Below, in pieces: positions 8,128 through 17,531 of a DNA stretch of 64,000 nt. Below the pieces are notes generated by a model that was not told the origin of the DNA, searched no databases, and saw only the letters and a program-made list of their open reading frames with translations. The stretch lies in the NCBI RefSeq assembly GCF_039545135.1, contig NZ_BAABRU010000015.1, positions 1 through 64,000 of the forward strand, written 5' to 3'. The translations under genes were made by a program, and so were the position numbers. This DNA comes from Herpetosiphon gulosus (GTDB lineage Bacteria; Chloroflexota; Chloroflexia; Chloroflexales; Herpetosiphonaceae). How positions within the stretch are numbered: position 1 is the stretch's first letter; every line of letters starts with the position of its first letter.

Positions 8128-8556
8128 ATGAGTGTTATGAGCTATTCACTGGCGTTTTCACAGGCAATTGCCATCAGCCTCTACATCACCTATAAAATCG
8201 AGGAACAAGTCTACGATTTTGTGCCAACCCATGAAATCGCCGATTTTTTAGGCATTGCTAAGCCCAGTGTGGTCAAGGTTGTGCAATCGCTGACCAATGC
8301 AGGCCTGATTGAAACCCGTGAGGGAGCCAAAGGCGGTGTGCGCTTAACTCGTAACAGTCAAGCAATTAATCTCTTGGATATTTTTAATGCAATCGAGCAA
8401 GCTAAACCTTTGTTTCGACTGAATATTCACCCAACCGAGCCAAAAATCGAGGCTCTAGCCGCTCGCCAACGCATGGTCGCTAGCCTGCAACGCGCCGAAA
8501 CAGCTATGAAACAAGAGTTGCAAGCAGTCACCTTGGCAAATCTTTATAGTGGTTGA
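8128..8556 (+). CDS. Rrf2-family transcriptional regulator
   Basis: About 140 residues. The N-terminal SLAFSQAIAISLYIT helix and the winged-helix segment THEIADFLGIAKPSVVKVVQ, then EGAKGGVRL in the wing, are diagnostic of Rrf2 regulators. The three-cysteine Fe-S cluster of IscR/NsrR types is absent (no Cys at all), so it does not bind a cluster in that way. The start may be ATG 8128 or 8137; no clear Shine-Dalgarno decides, and a leaderless or very short-leader message is possible given the promoter. It precedes the SDR gene and its 27-bp dyad. Confidence 0.85.
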   Translation: MSVMSYSLAFSQAIAISLYITYKIEEQVYDFVPTHEIADFLGIAKPSVVKVVQSLTNAGLIETREGAKGGVRLTRNSQAINLLDIFNAIEQAKPLFRLNIHPTEPKIEALAARQRMVASLQRAETAMKQELQAVTLANLYSG

Positions 8557-8626
8557 TTTTTTTAATCTAAACTCTATATTCTTAGTATGTAGTTTATATT
8601 ATTTTATTGACCTCTTTTTTTATCTA

Positions 8627-8653
8627 AAACTAAATAAACTATTTATTTAGTTT
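8627..8653. promoter_or_regulatory. 27-bp perfect dyad, likely operator of the SDR gene
   Basis: AAACTAAATAAA, three bases, then its exact complement TTTATTTAGTTT, ending 21 bp before the SDR start codon. Related TAGTTTATA words lie at 8590-8600. Placement between a Rrf2 gene and its neighbour suggests the Rrf2 protein binds here. Confidence 0.55.
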
Positions 8654-8674
8654 ATCCTGAAAGGAATAATAACA

Positions 8675-9694
8675 ATGAGCAAGCGAGTATTAGTTACTGG
8701 AGCGAATGGCCATTTAGGGTCGGTGTTGGCTCAAATGTTAGTTGAACGTGGGGTTGAGGTGCGGGCTAGCGTGCGCAATCGCAGCCAAATCAAGCCGAAG
8801 CTGGCCTATGAGCAAGTTTATGCCGATTTGATGGATGTTGATTCGCTGCAACAAGCCTTGGTTGGGATTGATACTCTGTATCAAGTTGCGGCGGTATTCA
8901 AGCATTGGTCGCCCAATCCGCAACACGAGATTATTCAACCAAATGTTGAGGGTACACGCAATATTCTGCGGGCAGCGGCGCAGGCTGGAGTCAAACGGGT
9001 GGTGTATGTTAGCTCAATCGCGGCAGTTGATAAAAATAATCCTCAGCGCCAAACCCCAGCCGATGAAACAACTTGGAATCAATACACCTATGGCAATCCT
9101 TATTATCAATCGAAAATTGCCTCGGAACAATTAGCTTGGAAGTTGACCAAGGAATATGGACTGGAGATGGTAGCGGGCTTGCCAGGCACGATCATCGGCG
9201 ATCCCAATGGCCGGACTACGCCATCGTTGGGGATTTTGGAGTTGGTGTTGAGCAATAAAATGCCACTGGATATCAATATGGATTTTAATTTTGTTGATGT
9301 AGCTGATGTTGCCGAAGGGCTGATTGCCGCTGAACGTCAAGGTCGTGCAGGCGAACGCTATATTTTGGCGAATGATCAATCGTTACCATTACGACGAATC
9401 TTTGAAATCGCCCAAGAATTCAACCCCAAAATCAAAGTGCCAATGCGCGTTGCTAAGGGTATTACCAAGGCTGTCGCTGGTATGATGGAGTTGGTAGCGA
9501 ATGTCACAGGCCGCGAACCAATGATTTTGCGTAGCCAAGTTGGGTTGTATTGTGGCGTAGAACAACGTTTGTCGATTGCCAAAGCCAAACGTGAGTTAGG
9601 CTATAATCCGCTACCTGCAGTCGATGCAGTGCGCAAAACCTTTCAGATTCTGGCTCAGCAAGCACCGAAGCAGGTTGCCTTGGGCCAAGCCTAG
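8675..9694 (+). CDS. Extended SDR NAD(P)-dependent epimerase/reductase
   Basis: 339 residues with AAAGGAA ahead of the ATG. N-terminal Rossmann motif TGANGHLGSVLA (8-19), catalytic Ser in YVSSIAA, and YYQSK as the Tyr-x-x-x-Lys pair around residues 148-152, the order found in dihydroflavonol-4-reductase/cinnamoyl-CoA-reductase-like and 3-beta-HSD-like enzymes. It probably reduces or oxidises a small carbonyl/alcohol substrate in the cytoplasm. It is likely under control of the Rrf2 gene immediately upstream. Confidence 0.82.
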   Translation: MSKRVLVTGANGHLGSVLAQMLVERGVEVRASVRNRSQIKPKLAYEQVYADLMDVDSLQQALVGIDTLYQVAAVFKHWSPNPQHEIIQPNVEGTRNILRAAAQAGVKRVVYVSSIAAVDKNNPQRQTPADETTWNQYTYGNPYYQSKIASEQLAWKLTKEYGLEMVAGLPGTIIGDPNGRTTPSLGILELVLSNKMPLDINMDFNFVDVADVAEGLIAAERQGRAGERYILANDQSLPLRRIFEIAQEFNPKIKVPMRVAKGITKAVAGMMELVANVTGREPMILRSQVGLYCGVEQRLSIAKAKRELGYNPLPAVDAVRKTFQILAQQAPKQVALGQA

Positions 9695-9704
9695 CCTACA
9701 ATCA

Positions 9705-9737
9705 GCGTGATGGCAGTCCAAACAACTGCCACCACGC
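9705..9737. terminator. Terminator hairpin between convergent genes
   Basis: GCGTG-a-TGGCAGT and ACTGCCA-c-CACGC form a long stem with a seven-base loop, between the SDR stop and the convergent FAH-family gene. No long T-tract. Confidence 0.5.
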
Positions 9738-9747
9738 ATCGATATAA

Positions 9748-10776
9748 TTAGCTATCGCGATCAACAATGGTGTTGCGTAAGATGCCGATGCGTTCGATTT
9801 CTAGTTCGACCACATCACCGACCTCAAGCCATGGCCCTTCGCCGTGGGTCGTTTCAAGCAAACAGCCAGTGCCAACCGTGCCCGAGCCAATAATTTCACC
9901 AGGCAACAAGGTAACATCGCGCGAAGCGTGGGCAATCAATTCGCCGAGCGTATAGTAAATATCGGCAAACGAAGCCCGACCACGCTCTTCACCATTGACC
10001 CGCACGACCATTGCCAAATCGTAGCGCCCATCGCCCAGCGCCTTATCCTCAATTTCATCAAGCGTGATCATGGCTGGCCCAAATGAGGTGGCAAAATCTT
10101 TACCCTTGGCTGGCCCTAAGCCAACGCTCATCTCGCGAGCTTGAATATCGCGAGCCGACCAATCGTTCATCACCATCAAGCCAGCAATATAATATTCAGC
10201 TTCAGCTGGCTCAATATCACGGCATGGTCTGCCGATCACTGCTGCAATTTCTAGTTCGTAATCAAGTTGGCTGGTGCGCGGCATCACCAAATCGCTATCT
10301 GGTCCAAGCACCGTGGTAGGGTTACCAAAGTAAAACACTGGCATATCGTACCAAGTGCTGGGTACAGAGCGGCCATGCTGGGCGCGAATTTCACGCACAT
10401 GCTGCTCGAAGGCGTAAAAATCGCGAATGGTTGGTGGCTGAGGAATTGGCGCTAACAAACGCACGCTATCAGGTGGATAAATCACGGTTTCGCCGCCCAA
10501 TGAAAGCATGCTATTGATCGCATCGGGATCATCCCACTCGATGCCATCGCCGCCACCACCGAGCAAATCAACCACTGCTGAAACAATCTGGATTGCAGCA
10601 TCAATCCCATAACCATCGGATTCGTGTTGCAGCATACTCATCAGCGACCAATCATGGGGCAGATCTTCGAAAACTAAGCCTGCTGCTGCTTGCAGATCAA
10701 TGATACCCATGGGCAACCAAGCCCCAGCCCGTGCCTCGGAACCTTCACCATACCGCCGAAATGAAACAAATTTCAT
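9748..10776 (-). CDS. Fumarylacetoacetate hydrolase family protein
   Basis: 342 residues from the ATG at 10776 (AGAGGTAGGA just upstream). C-terminal two thirds carry the FAH fold: RDFYAFEQHV, then YFGNPT, the metal ligand motif YELEIAAVIG (E-x-E), VMNDWSARDIQ, LGPAKGKDFATSFGPA and GEIIGSGTVGTGC. These are the FAH/HpcE hallmarks for Mg2+-dependent cleavage or decarboxylation of beta-diketo acids in aromatic catabolism. An N-terminal segment precedes the catalytic domain, as in true fumarylacetoacetases. The next upstream gene on this strand is a Cys/Met PLP enzyme 87 bp away; a functional link is not obvious. Confidence 0.85.
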   Translation of the reverse strand: MKFVSFRRYGEGSEARAGAWLPMGIIDLQAAAGLVFEDLPHDWSLMSMLQHESDGYGIDAAIQIVSAVVDLLGGGGDGIEWDDPDAINSMLSLGGETVIYPPDSVRLLAPIPQPPTIRDFYAFEQHVREIRAQHGRSVPSTWYDMPVFYFGNPTTVLGPDSDLVMPRTSQLDYELEIAAVIGRPCRDIEPAEAEYYIAGLMVMNDWSARDIQAREMSVGLGPAKGKDFATSFGPAMITLDEIEDKALGDGRYDLAMVVRVNGEERGRASFADIYYTLGELIAHASRDVTLLPGEIIGSGTVGTGCLLETTHGEGPWLEVGDVVELEIERIGILRNTIVDRDS

Positions 10777-10862
10777 AAATCCTACCTCTATCAAAAAATC
10801 AAAGACCCTGATCCATTTCTGTAAAAGCAGGGCTAAGGATGAAAGGTTATACTCGTTAGTTG

Positions 10863-11984
10863 TTAAATTGAGCTAGCCGCAATAGCCGCTGATAGATCAT
10901 TCCACAAATCGTCAACATTCTCGATTCCAACGCTCAAACGTAGCAAAGCTGGTGGTAAATGCTCCTGACCAGGAATTGCCGCTCGCCGTTCCATGGTCGA
11001 TTCTACTGCCCCAAGGCTCGTGGCATGATGAATCAATTTAACTTGCTGACAAACCTGATCAGCAGCCACTGCTCCGCCCAACACATCAAATGAAATAATT
11101 GTGCCAAAACCCTTGAGCACCCGTTGAGCGACCGCATGGGTTGGGTGCGATGATAGCCCAGGATAGCGCACACGCATAATCTGCGGATGAGCTTCAAGTC
11201 GCTCAGCCAGAAGCATGGCTGTTTGTTGTGCCCGTTGCAAACGTACTGCCAAGGTGCGTACCCCACGTACCGCTAAATAGGTTTCGAGTGTGCCTGGCGT
11301 TGCCCCAGTTAACTCACGCGATTTCTTGAGCGCATGCCAAAGCGCTGGATCGTTGGTCGTCGCTACGCCAGCCAACAAATCGGAGTGGCCACCAATAAAT
11401 TTAGTCGCCGATTGGATCGCGACGGTTGCGCCAAACGCCAGTGGTTGCTGATTTAACGGCGTGGCAAAGGTATTATCAACCCCCACAATCGCGCTCGGTT
11501 TACGCGGCGCAGCACAAATCAGCTCAAGATCGGCCACGGTCAGCAGCGGATTCGATGGCGATTCAAGCCAAATGAGGTCGGCATCGGCACAAGCTCGCAC
11601 CCAAGCTTCAGTATCATCGACCGCTATGCGCTGGACTGACCAACGCCCACGCTGTTCGCCAGCAGCGGCAAGGCCAGCAACGCCTTGATAACAGTCATCG
11701 GGCAAGACAACCAGCGAGCCAACCGCCAGTTGATCAAAAACCGCGGCAATTGCGGCCATGCCTGAGGCAAAGGCCAAAGCCTTGCCACCCTCTAAGCCAC
11801 CAACCACCGCCTCAAGTGCTTCCCAAGTTGGGGTTCCATCATCACGCGAATATTCACGGCCACTGCCAATAATAAAATTCGATGCAGGAACCAAGGGCAC
11901 ATTCAACGGATCGCCTGGCTGCGAACCGCGCCCCGCTGAAACCAACCATGATTCTGGTTTGATGTTGGCTGAATCGTGGCCCAT
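10863..11984 (-). CDS. Cys/Met metabolism PLP enzyme (cystathionine gamma-synthase type)
   Basis: 373 residues with GAGAGGT before the ATG. Fold-type I PLP enzyme: the active-site lysine is in SATKFIGGHSD, FASGMAAI binds the phosphate, VDNTFATP carries the PLP-contacting Asp, and SLGAVESTMERR is the family's substrate loop. It is close in length to MetB/MetC/methionine gamma-lyase (380-400). Sequence alone does not separate synthase from lyase. Reaction: gamma-replacement or elimination on homoserine esters or cystathionine. Confidence 0.85.
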   Translation of the reverse strand: MGHDSANIKPESWLVSAGRGSQPGDPLNVPLVPASNFIIGSGREYSRDDGTPTWEALEAVVGGLEGGKALAFASGMAAIAAVFDQLAVGSLVVLPDDCYQGVAGLAAAGEQRGRWSVQRIAVDDTEAWVRACADADLIWLESPSNPLLTVADLELICAAPRKPSAIVGVDNTFATPLNQQPLAFGATVAIQSATKFIGGHSDLLAGVATTNDPALWHALKKSRELTGATPGTLETYLAVRGVRTLAVRLQRAQQTAMLLAERLEAHPQIMRVRYPGLSSHPTHAVAQRVLKGFGTIISFDVLGGAVAADQVCQQVKLIHHATSLGAVESTMERRAAIPGQEHLPPALLRLSVGIENVDDLWNDLSAAIAASSI

Positions 11985-12068
11985 TGTGCAATACCTCTCA
12001 AACTACGAAAATCCTGAAGCCCTAGCATGATCATAGCAAATCAGCGCAAGCACTTCAAATTACAAGAC

Positions 12069-12097
12069 TTGACAATCGCTCAATTCATATTACTATT
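12069..12097 (+). promoter_or_regulatory. Promoter of the padR operon
   Basis: TTGACA (12069-12074) followed after 16-17 bp by TACTAT/ACTATT. The stretch ATATATAACGTAAGGATATAT just downstream overlaps the ribosome-binding site and could be a PadR target. Confidence 0.5.
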
Positions 12098-12121
12098 AGA
12101 TATATAACGTAAGGATATATT

Positions 12122-12664
12122 ATGGAATATGTGATTCTAGGGTTGTTGATGCTCAGGCAGCGCAGCATCTACGAGATCAAGAAAATCCTTGAAGAGACGA
12201 TCTCGTTGTTCTATAGTGCCAGCTTTGGCAGCATCAACAGCGCAATTGAAAAACTGGTGGCAAAGCAAGCAGTGACGGTGCAGGAGCAAGTCGAAGGTGG
12301 GCGATTTAAGAAAATCTACAGCATCACGCCAATCGGCCAAACGCTGTTTGAGCAATGGCTAACGAGTGCAATTCCCCAAGAGAAGGTCAAAGATCCTGCT
12401 TTGACTCGTTTGTTCTTTATGGGTTTTCTCAAGCCAAGTGAGCAAATTCGGCTGCTGAGTGAGCATCTTGGAAGCGTGCAAATGGTGCATGCCCAACTCA
12501 GCAGCTTGCTGCGTGAGCGTGAGCAAATGAGTGTAGCGACTGAACAACAAGCGCTTGCCGATTTTCAATGGTTAACCTTGGAATATGGCGTAGCCTACTA
12601 CAGTTTCAATATTAATTGGTATCAACAACTGCTAAGCAAACTTGAGGAATCAGGCAATGAGTAA
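12122..12664 (+). CDS. PadR-family transcriptional regulator
   Basis: 180 residues. N-terminal winged helix starting MEYVILGLLMLRQRSIYEI with SLFYSASFGSINSAIEKLV and a GGRFKKIYSIT wing is the PadR pattern; the C-terminal half (about 95-175) is the helical dimerisation domain of the PadR/Vir subfamily. Likely a repressor of its own operon. Its stop overlaps the next gene by eight bases (ATG at 12657), so the two are translationally coupled. Confidence 0.87.
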   Translation: MEYVILGLLMLRQRSIYEIKKILEETISLFYSASFGSINSAIEKLVAKQAVTVQEQVEGGRFKKIYSITPIGQTLFEQWLTSAIPQEKVKDPALTRLFFMGFLKPSEQIRLLSEHLGSVQMVHAQLSSLLREREQMSVATEQQALADFQWLTLEYGVAYYSFNINWYQQLLSKLEESGNE

Positions 12665-13451
12665 CGAATTAACCGCTAAAACAATTAGTTTACACGATTT
12701 TGATTTGCACTACTCCACCGCTGGTAACATAAATAACCCAGCCTTGATCTTAATTCATCCAGCATTTGGCGATCATCAATGCTTTGTCCAGCAGATTGAT
12801 AGCTTCTCTCAAAAATATTATGTCATCTTAATCGATTTACCTGGCCATGGGCGTTCGCAACCAAACAATACCTTAATTGGTATCGAACACACACCTGAAT
12901 ATTTGGCCGCCATCTTGCAAAACGAAAACCAAGCTCAAGCTCATGTTTTAGGGGTTTCGCTTGGCTCGTTGATCGCCCAAGAATTTGCCTATCGTTATCC
13001 GCATTTGGTGGCTAGCGTGACGGTCGTTGGCGGCTATAGTATTTTTGGCGATCAACGGGCAGTGCTGCGGGCACAGCGTAAAGAAATGTTCAAATGGATG
13101 TTCATGGTGCTGTTTTCGATTGAGCGTTTTCGGCGTTATGTCGCTCGGATCAGTGTGTTTTATCCGGCTGGCCAAGAATTATTTTATCAGCGGATGCAAT
13201 ATTTTTCGCGCTCATCATTTCGCTTAATGAGCAAATTAAACCAAATTATGCACCCAAACGAAGCAGCATCGAAGCAACAGCTATTGATTTTGGTTGGCGA
13301 ACACGATCAGCCAATTGCCTTGCAAGCAGCCCGCGAATGGCAACAACAGCAGCCCACTATCGGCTACCATGTGCTGCCAAACGCTGGGCATTGCGCCAAT
13401 ATGGATAATCCAACGCTTTTCAATCAATTGGTACTCGATTTTCTGCTCTAA
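12657..13451 (+). CDS. Alpha/beta hydrolase
   Basis: 264 residues from ATG 12657, inside the end of padR, with GAGGAA upstream. Alpha/beta-hydrolase signatures: HPAFGD oxyanion loop, DLPGHGRS, nucleophile elbow GVSLGS (where other members have G-x-S-x-G), acid in LVGEHDQP and catalytic His in GHCANMDNP. Cytoplasmic, no signal. The PadR protein upstream probably controls it in response to a small molecule, which the hydrolase may degrade. Substrate unknown. Confidence 0.82.
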   Translation: MSNELTAKTISLHDFDLHYSTAGNINNPALILIHPAFGDHQCFVQQIDSFSQKYYVILIDLPGHGRSQPNNTLIGIEHTPEYLAAILQNENQAQAHVLGVSLGSLIAQEFAYRYPHLVASVTVVGGYSIFGDQRAVLRAQRKEMFKWMFMVLFSIERFRRYVARISVFYPAGQELFYQRMQYFSRSSFRLMSKLNQIMHPNEAASKQQLLILVGEHDQPIALQAAREWQQQQPTIGYHVLPNAGHCANMDNPTLFNQLVLDFLL

Positions 13452-13459
13452 GCAGTTAA

Positions 13460-15877
13460 TCAGCGCGTCGCCCACGGCAAATAAATCCGAAACTGATGGA
13501 TTGAGGTCGTCGTGGGCAAGGCAGTCTCAGTTGGTATAGCCGTATTGGTATTCGTTGCAGTCGGTGTAGCGGTCAATGTTGCCGTTGCCGTTGCTGTATT
13601 CGTTGCCGTTGGATTTTCCGTCGGCGTTGCTGTATTGGTCGCCGTTGGAATTTCAGTTGGCGTATCTGTTGAGGTCTCGGTTGGCGTATCTGTGGGCATG
13701 ACCGTGGCCGTATTCGTCGCCGTTTCAGTTGGCATGACTGTATTGGTCGCTGTATTCGTCGCTGTTGGAATGTCGGTCGACGTTGCAGTTACCGTTGGAA
13801 TATCGGTTGGCGTGGCCGTATTCGTCGCTGTCGCCGTTTCAGTTGCTGTCGCAGTTGGCGTTTCAGTCGGAGTTGCCGTATTTGTCGGCGTTTCGGTTGA
13901 CGTGGACATATTGGTCGCCGTTGGAATTTCAGTTACTATTTCGGTTGGCGTGGCGGTTGCGGGAATTTGGGGCGCAACCGAGCCTGGATTATAGACCTCG
14001 AAAATTCGCGATTGGCTGCTACTGGCTTGGGTTCCGCCAGCAGGAACATAGATGCGCCCACCAACCAAGATTGGGACATGACCTTGACGAGCAGTTGGCA
14101 TCGGGGCAACGCTGCGCCACGTTTTGGTCAGCGGATTATACACATCAACTCGATTGCTCACACCTGCCTGATCGGCCCCGCCCATCAGATAAAACTCACC
14201 TTTATACCAAATTGCTTGGCCCATATCGGCGCGAGCTTGGGGTAATGGCGGAAGCGTTGGGTCGCTGGCGCTGCTCGTCCATGTTTGTGTCAGTGGATCA
14301 TAGATTTGCAAATCGCTGCTGGCAGCACCAGTAGTACCACTCGCCCGCCCGCCAAACAAATAGAAAAAGCGGCCATCTGTACCACCAGCAGCACCATTGC
14401 GGGCCAAAGCCATGCTTGGCAAATTGGCCCAAGTGTTGGTAGTTGGATCATAGGCGGCATGATAATTTGTGGTATTGCCGCTGACAATTCCGCCTGCAAC
14501 ATAGATTTTGCCATCAATTAATGCAGAGCTAGCGGCCATTGTGGCAAATGGCATGGCTGTGCCTTGCGACCAACTATTGCTTGAAGGTTGGTAAATTTGC
14601 ACTTTGCCTGCGCTTGTGCCAGTCCCGCCAAACAAATAGAGTCGTTGATTCCAGACTTGGGCGCTGTGACTATGGGTTTTATAGGGGCGTTGAGCCAAGC
14701 CAGCATTCCACGAATTCGCCCCAAGATCAAAGGCTGCGGTCGCACCATTACTCTCACCAACTAGATACAGTTTATTGCCGATAACCCCGCCAGAGGCCTC
14801 GCCCAGCGAGATCGGCAGAGTTCGGGCTAATTCCCAGTGATTTTCAAGCTGGCCGATCCACATTTCGGGATTGGGCACATAGCCGCCAGTCGTTACCAAA
14901 ATTTTATTGCCATATGCTGTTGCAACCGGAGTTTTGCGCACCCCAGGAATCGAGGTTAATTTCATCCACACATCATCATTGGGGTCATACAGCATCACAT
15001 CGGCGGAAGCCAAGCCATAATCGCCACCATTAACTGAGCCGCCCACAACCATAATTCGGCCATCAACCTCAAATACCGACGAGGTGATATGCCCCCGGCC
15101 TTTGGGCAAATCGGCGACTCGCATCCAAGTATCAGTGTTAGGGTCATAGCGATTTACTTCAACTTGAGCCGCCGTTGATTCGGCAGCTAAATATTGGCCG
15201 CCAATCGCATACACATAACCATTCAGCGTCGCCGCCCCAAGGTGGTTACGAGCATTGGGCATGGGTGCAGCAGTCCGCCAAACTTGAGTATCCAAATTCA
15301 GCACAAAATGTTTGTTGCTATCCCATTCTTCGAGATGTAAATTACGCCGATGCGCTCCACCAAAAAAGTGAATTTCACGGCCAAGCTTGGTTGCCCCAGC
15401 AGCCCCGCGATCTTCGGGCAAATCGGGGCCACGACTCCAAGCATTGGTCAATGTGTTATAGACCCACACATGCTCAGTGCTACCACCAGGTGAATTGCCA
15501 ATATAGCCACCCAACACATAAATCAAATGGCCATCGGCAACCACGGGAGCATGAGTCATCGCTTCAGGAATATTGGCGCAGATTCGCCATTGATTGGTCG
15601 TGATGTTATAGGCAAAAACTGTATCGGTAGCCTCAACTTGGTTGGTATAAAAACCACCAATCACATACAAACTATCGCCAACAATCGCCCCGCCAGCCTC
15701 AAATCGCGCCAACGGAATCGGCTGAAACGTATTCCAATTAAACATATTAGTGGTTGTAGTAATAGCAGGAATGGGGGATTGAAGTGGAATTTGGGCTTGG
15801 GTTGGTTTCAAGCAGGCTAGAGCGAACAAACTAAGCACGACCAACAACATCGACCAACGAACCGCAGTCAAACGCAT
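13460..15877 (-). CDS. Exported kelch-repeat protein with Thr/Pro linker and YLP tail
   Basis: 805 residues from ATG 15877, preferred over 15913 because AGGGA lies upstream and a signal peptide follows at once. About a dozen kelch repeats (x-G-G-x, N-x-W, MP-x-A-R patterns such as [20 protein letters not shown]) fill residues 60-640, enough for two six- or seven-bladed beta-propellers. Then comes a 140-residue T-E-T-P/T-A-T-N low-complexity linker and the C-terminal RIYLPWATR. Galactose-oxidase-like catalytic residues were not seen, so this is more likely a binding or structural exoprotein. Stop is nine bases from the convergent hydrolase. Confidence 0.85.
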   Translation of the reverse strand: MRLTAVRWSMLLVVLSLFALACLKPTQAQIPLQSPIPAITTTTNMFNWNTFQPIPLARFEAGGAIVGDSLYVIGGFYTNQVEATDTVFAYNITTNQWRICANIPEAMTHAPVVADGHLIYVLGGYIGNSPGGSTEHVWVYNTLTNAWSRGPDLPEDRGAAGATKLGREIHFFGGAHRRNLHLEEWDSNKHFVLNLDTQVWRTAAPMPNARNHLGAATLNGYVYAIGGQYLAAESTAAQVEVNRYDPNTDTWMRVADLPKGRGHITSSVFEVDGRIMVVGGSVNGGDYGLASADVMLYDPNDDVWMKLTSIPGVRKTPVATAYGNKILVTTGGYVPNPEMWIGQLENHWELARTLPISLGEASGGVIGNKLYLVGESNGATAAFDLGANSWNAGLAQRPYKTHSHSAQVWNQRLYLFGGTGTSAGKVQIYQPSSNSWSQGTAMPFATMAASSALIDGKIYVAGGIVSGNTTNYHAAYDPTTNTWANLPSMALARNGAAGGTDGRFFYLFGGRASGTTGAASSDLQIYDPLTQTWTSSASDPTLPPLPQARADMGQAIWYKGEFYLMGGADQAGVSNRVDVYNPLTKTWRSVAPMPTARQGHVPILVGGRIYVPAGGTQASSSQSRIFEVYNPGSVAPQIPATATPTEIVTEIPTATNMSTSTETPTNTATPTETPTATATETATATNTATPTDIPTVTATSTDIPTATNTATNTVMPTETATNTATVMPTDTPTETSTDTPTEIPTATNTATPTENPTATNTATATATLTATPTATNTNTAIPTETALPTTTSIHQFRIYLPWATR

Positions 15878-16078
15878 ACATTCCCTATTGCAAGCAGCAG
15901 CTATCGGCAGCAATTACAGCCAATACACAAACTGGATATAGCCAAAACGTCCGGCGCAGGCTATTATACAGACACCGTCAAGAGCAAAAGAGCCAACAAT
16001 TTTCACATTCATTCACAGTGCTGCAACAACTGTGAAACCTTTGTCGTCCAACCCATGCCAAAACCATAGGAGGAAGTT

Positions 16079-16702
16079 ATGCAACCATATACCGAGCATG
16101 ATACCGAACGCGCTCGCCAAATTGAGGCCGCTCAAGCCAACTATCCAATCTATCCAACCAATCAACAAACACCAAGCAATAAACTGTTACAACACCTCAC
16201 TGCCCAGCGTGATTCACGTGGGATCGCCGCGATTGCCCTGATTGTCTTTGGGGTTTTATGGTTTTTAGCTCGGGCAATGGGTGGCGATAGCATTGCCCTT
16301 GATTTTGGGATCGATACCGACGCATTTATCCCAAGCATGATTTTATTTACGATCGCCAGCTGTTTCTTCTTCTTTGCCTTCGCTAAGCGGCTGTTTGGGC
16401 TATTCATCCCCGCTAGCATCCTAACTGGGCTGGCCGTGGGAATTCCCTTCGCCAACCTGACCAATGGTATGTCAGTGGTTTGGGGCTTGGCCTTGGGCTT
16501 TGGGGCAATTGGCTTGCTGGGTAAGCCAATGTTTGGCACGAATGGCTTTTGGGGCTTTATTCCAGCTTCAATTTTGTTTGTGGTCGGAGCGATCATCGGA
16601 ATCGCGAGCTTGCCAGGTCTGCTAAGTGTTGGTATGGTATGGGTGCCGATAATGCTAATCGGGGCAGGTCTATACCTTGGGTGGGGCCGCAACCGGATCT
16701 AG
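16079..16702 (+). CDS. Hypothetical membrane protein, about six TM helices
   Basis: 207 residues with AGGAGGAAG before the ATG. A polar N-terminal arm of about 45 residues (Gln/Asn/Pro-rich, likely cytoplasmic) is followed by short hydrophobic helices (AIALIVFGVLWFLA, MILFTIASCFFFFAF, IPASILTGLAVGIPF, and three more) and a basic C-terminal WGRNRI. I do not recognise a family. Monocistronic, closed by an intrinsic terminator. Confidence 0.75.
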   Translation: MQPYTEHDTERARQIEAAQANYPIYPTNQQTPSNKLLQHLTAQRDSRGIAAIALIVFGVLWFLARAMGGDSIALDFGIDTDAFIPSMILFTIASCFFFFAFAKRLFGLFIPASILTGLAVGIPFANLTNGMSVVWGLALGFGAIGLLGKPMFGTNGFWGFIPASILFVVGAIIGIASLPGLLSVGMVWVPIMLIGAGLYLGWGRNRI

Positions 16703-16723
16703 TCAGACTCGGCAGTATTGAAC

Positions 16724-16759
16724 AACCACGGAGCCAATTCCTCGGCTCCGTGGTTTTTT
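16724..16759 (+). terminator. Intrinsic terminator
   Basis: AACCACGGAGCC and GGCTCCGTGGTT form a perfect 12-bp stem followed by a run of six T. Confidence 0.9.
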
Positions 16760-16814
16760 GTGGCCTTAAGCCTGCTATAGTAGCCCACTAACTGGCTTAA
16801 TGGAGTTCAATCGT

Positions 16815-17531
16815 ATGCAACAATCACCAACCAAGCCCCATTGGCAACCTGATATTTCTAAAACGACGTTCAATGGCTTACGAGCATTGCTGATATCAAG
16901 TGCCGCCACGCTTGGATTAATTGCAATCTTTTGGTGGCTGACCAGCTTGATCAACCCTGAAATTAGCCAATTTGATCGGGCTGGCTTGGCTGGTGGTTTT
17001 TGGTTACGCACGCAGTTGCCCTATCTCAACCCAATTTTTCAGCTTGCAACATGGATCGGCACACTCTACGGCTTAGCCTTGCAAACATTAATTGTGGGCT
17101 ATTGGCTGTATCGGCGCAAGCCACCAGCATGGCTCAGTCGCTTGAGCTTAATCGTATTAGCCCTGCTTGGAGCGGCCATTTGGATGACCTTGCTCAAACA
17201 TGGCTTTGCCCGCCCACGCCCTAGCATCTTCGAGCCAGCCTACCAGCTGAGCACCTACAGTTTCCCCAGTGGTCATGCCATGGCCGCCGCAGCCTGGTAT
17301 GGCAGTATGACCATAGCCCTTAGTTATGGTCATCCGCAATCACGGCGTTGGGGGATTATTATTGGATTGGCCGCCATGGCAGCGCTAATTGGCACCTCGC
17401 GGGTTGTGTTCGCGGTGCATTATCCGACCGATATTAGCGCAGGCTGGATTGGCGGAATCGCTTGGTTGGCCTGTTTGCGGGCAGTTTGGCATGGCATTAG
17501 TTGGCAACGCCAGCGCCGCCAAGCGAGTTAG
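16815..17531 (+). CDS. PAP2-superfamily membrane phosphatase
   Basis: 238 residues from ATG 16815 (GGAG eight bases upstream; the ATG at 16800 lacks one). All three PAP2 motifs are present: KHGFARPRP, then YSFPSGHAMAAA, then SRVVFAVHYPTDISAGW, carrying the Arg, His and Asp of the phosphatase site. Five to six membrane helices. Likely removes phosphate from an isoprenoid or lipid pyrophosphate, such as undecaprenyl-PP or phosphatidate, outside the membrane. It overlaps, tail to tail, the end of the desaturase-like gene. Confidence 0.88.
   Translation: MQQSPTKPHWQPDISKTTFNGLRALLISSAATLGLIAIFWWLTSLINPEISQFDRAGLAGGFWLRTQLPYLNPIFQLATWIGTLYGLALQTLIVGYWLYRRKPPAWLSRLSLIVLALLGAAIWMTLLKHGFARPRPSIFEPAYQLSTYSFPSGHAMAAAAWYGSMTIALSYGHPQSRRWGIIIGLAAMAALIGTSRVVFAVHYPTDISAGWIGGIAWLACLRAVWHGISWQRQRRQAS

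Noticed and set aside
13512-13994. Plus-strand frame rich in Val/Ala/Gly opposite the kelch protein linker
   Set aside because: Mirror image of the Thr/Pro-rich linker; no start signals.
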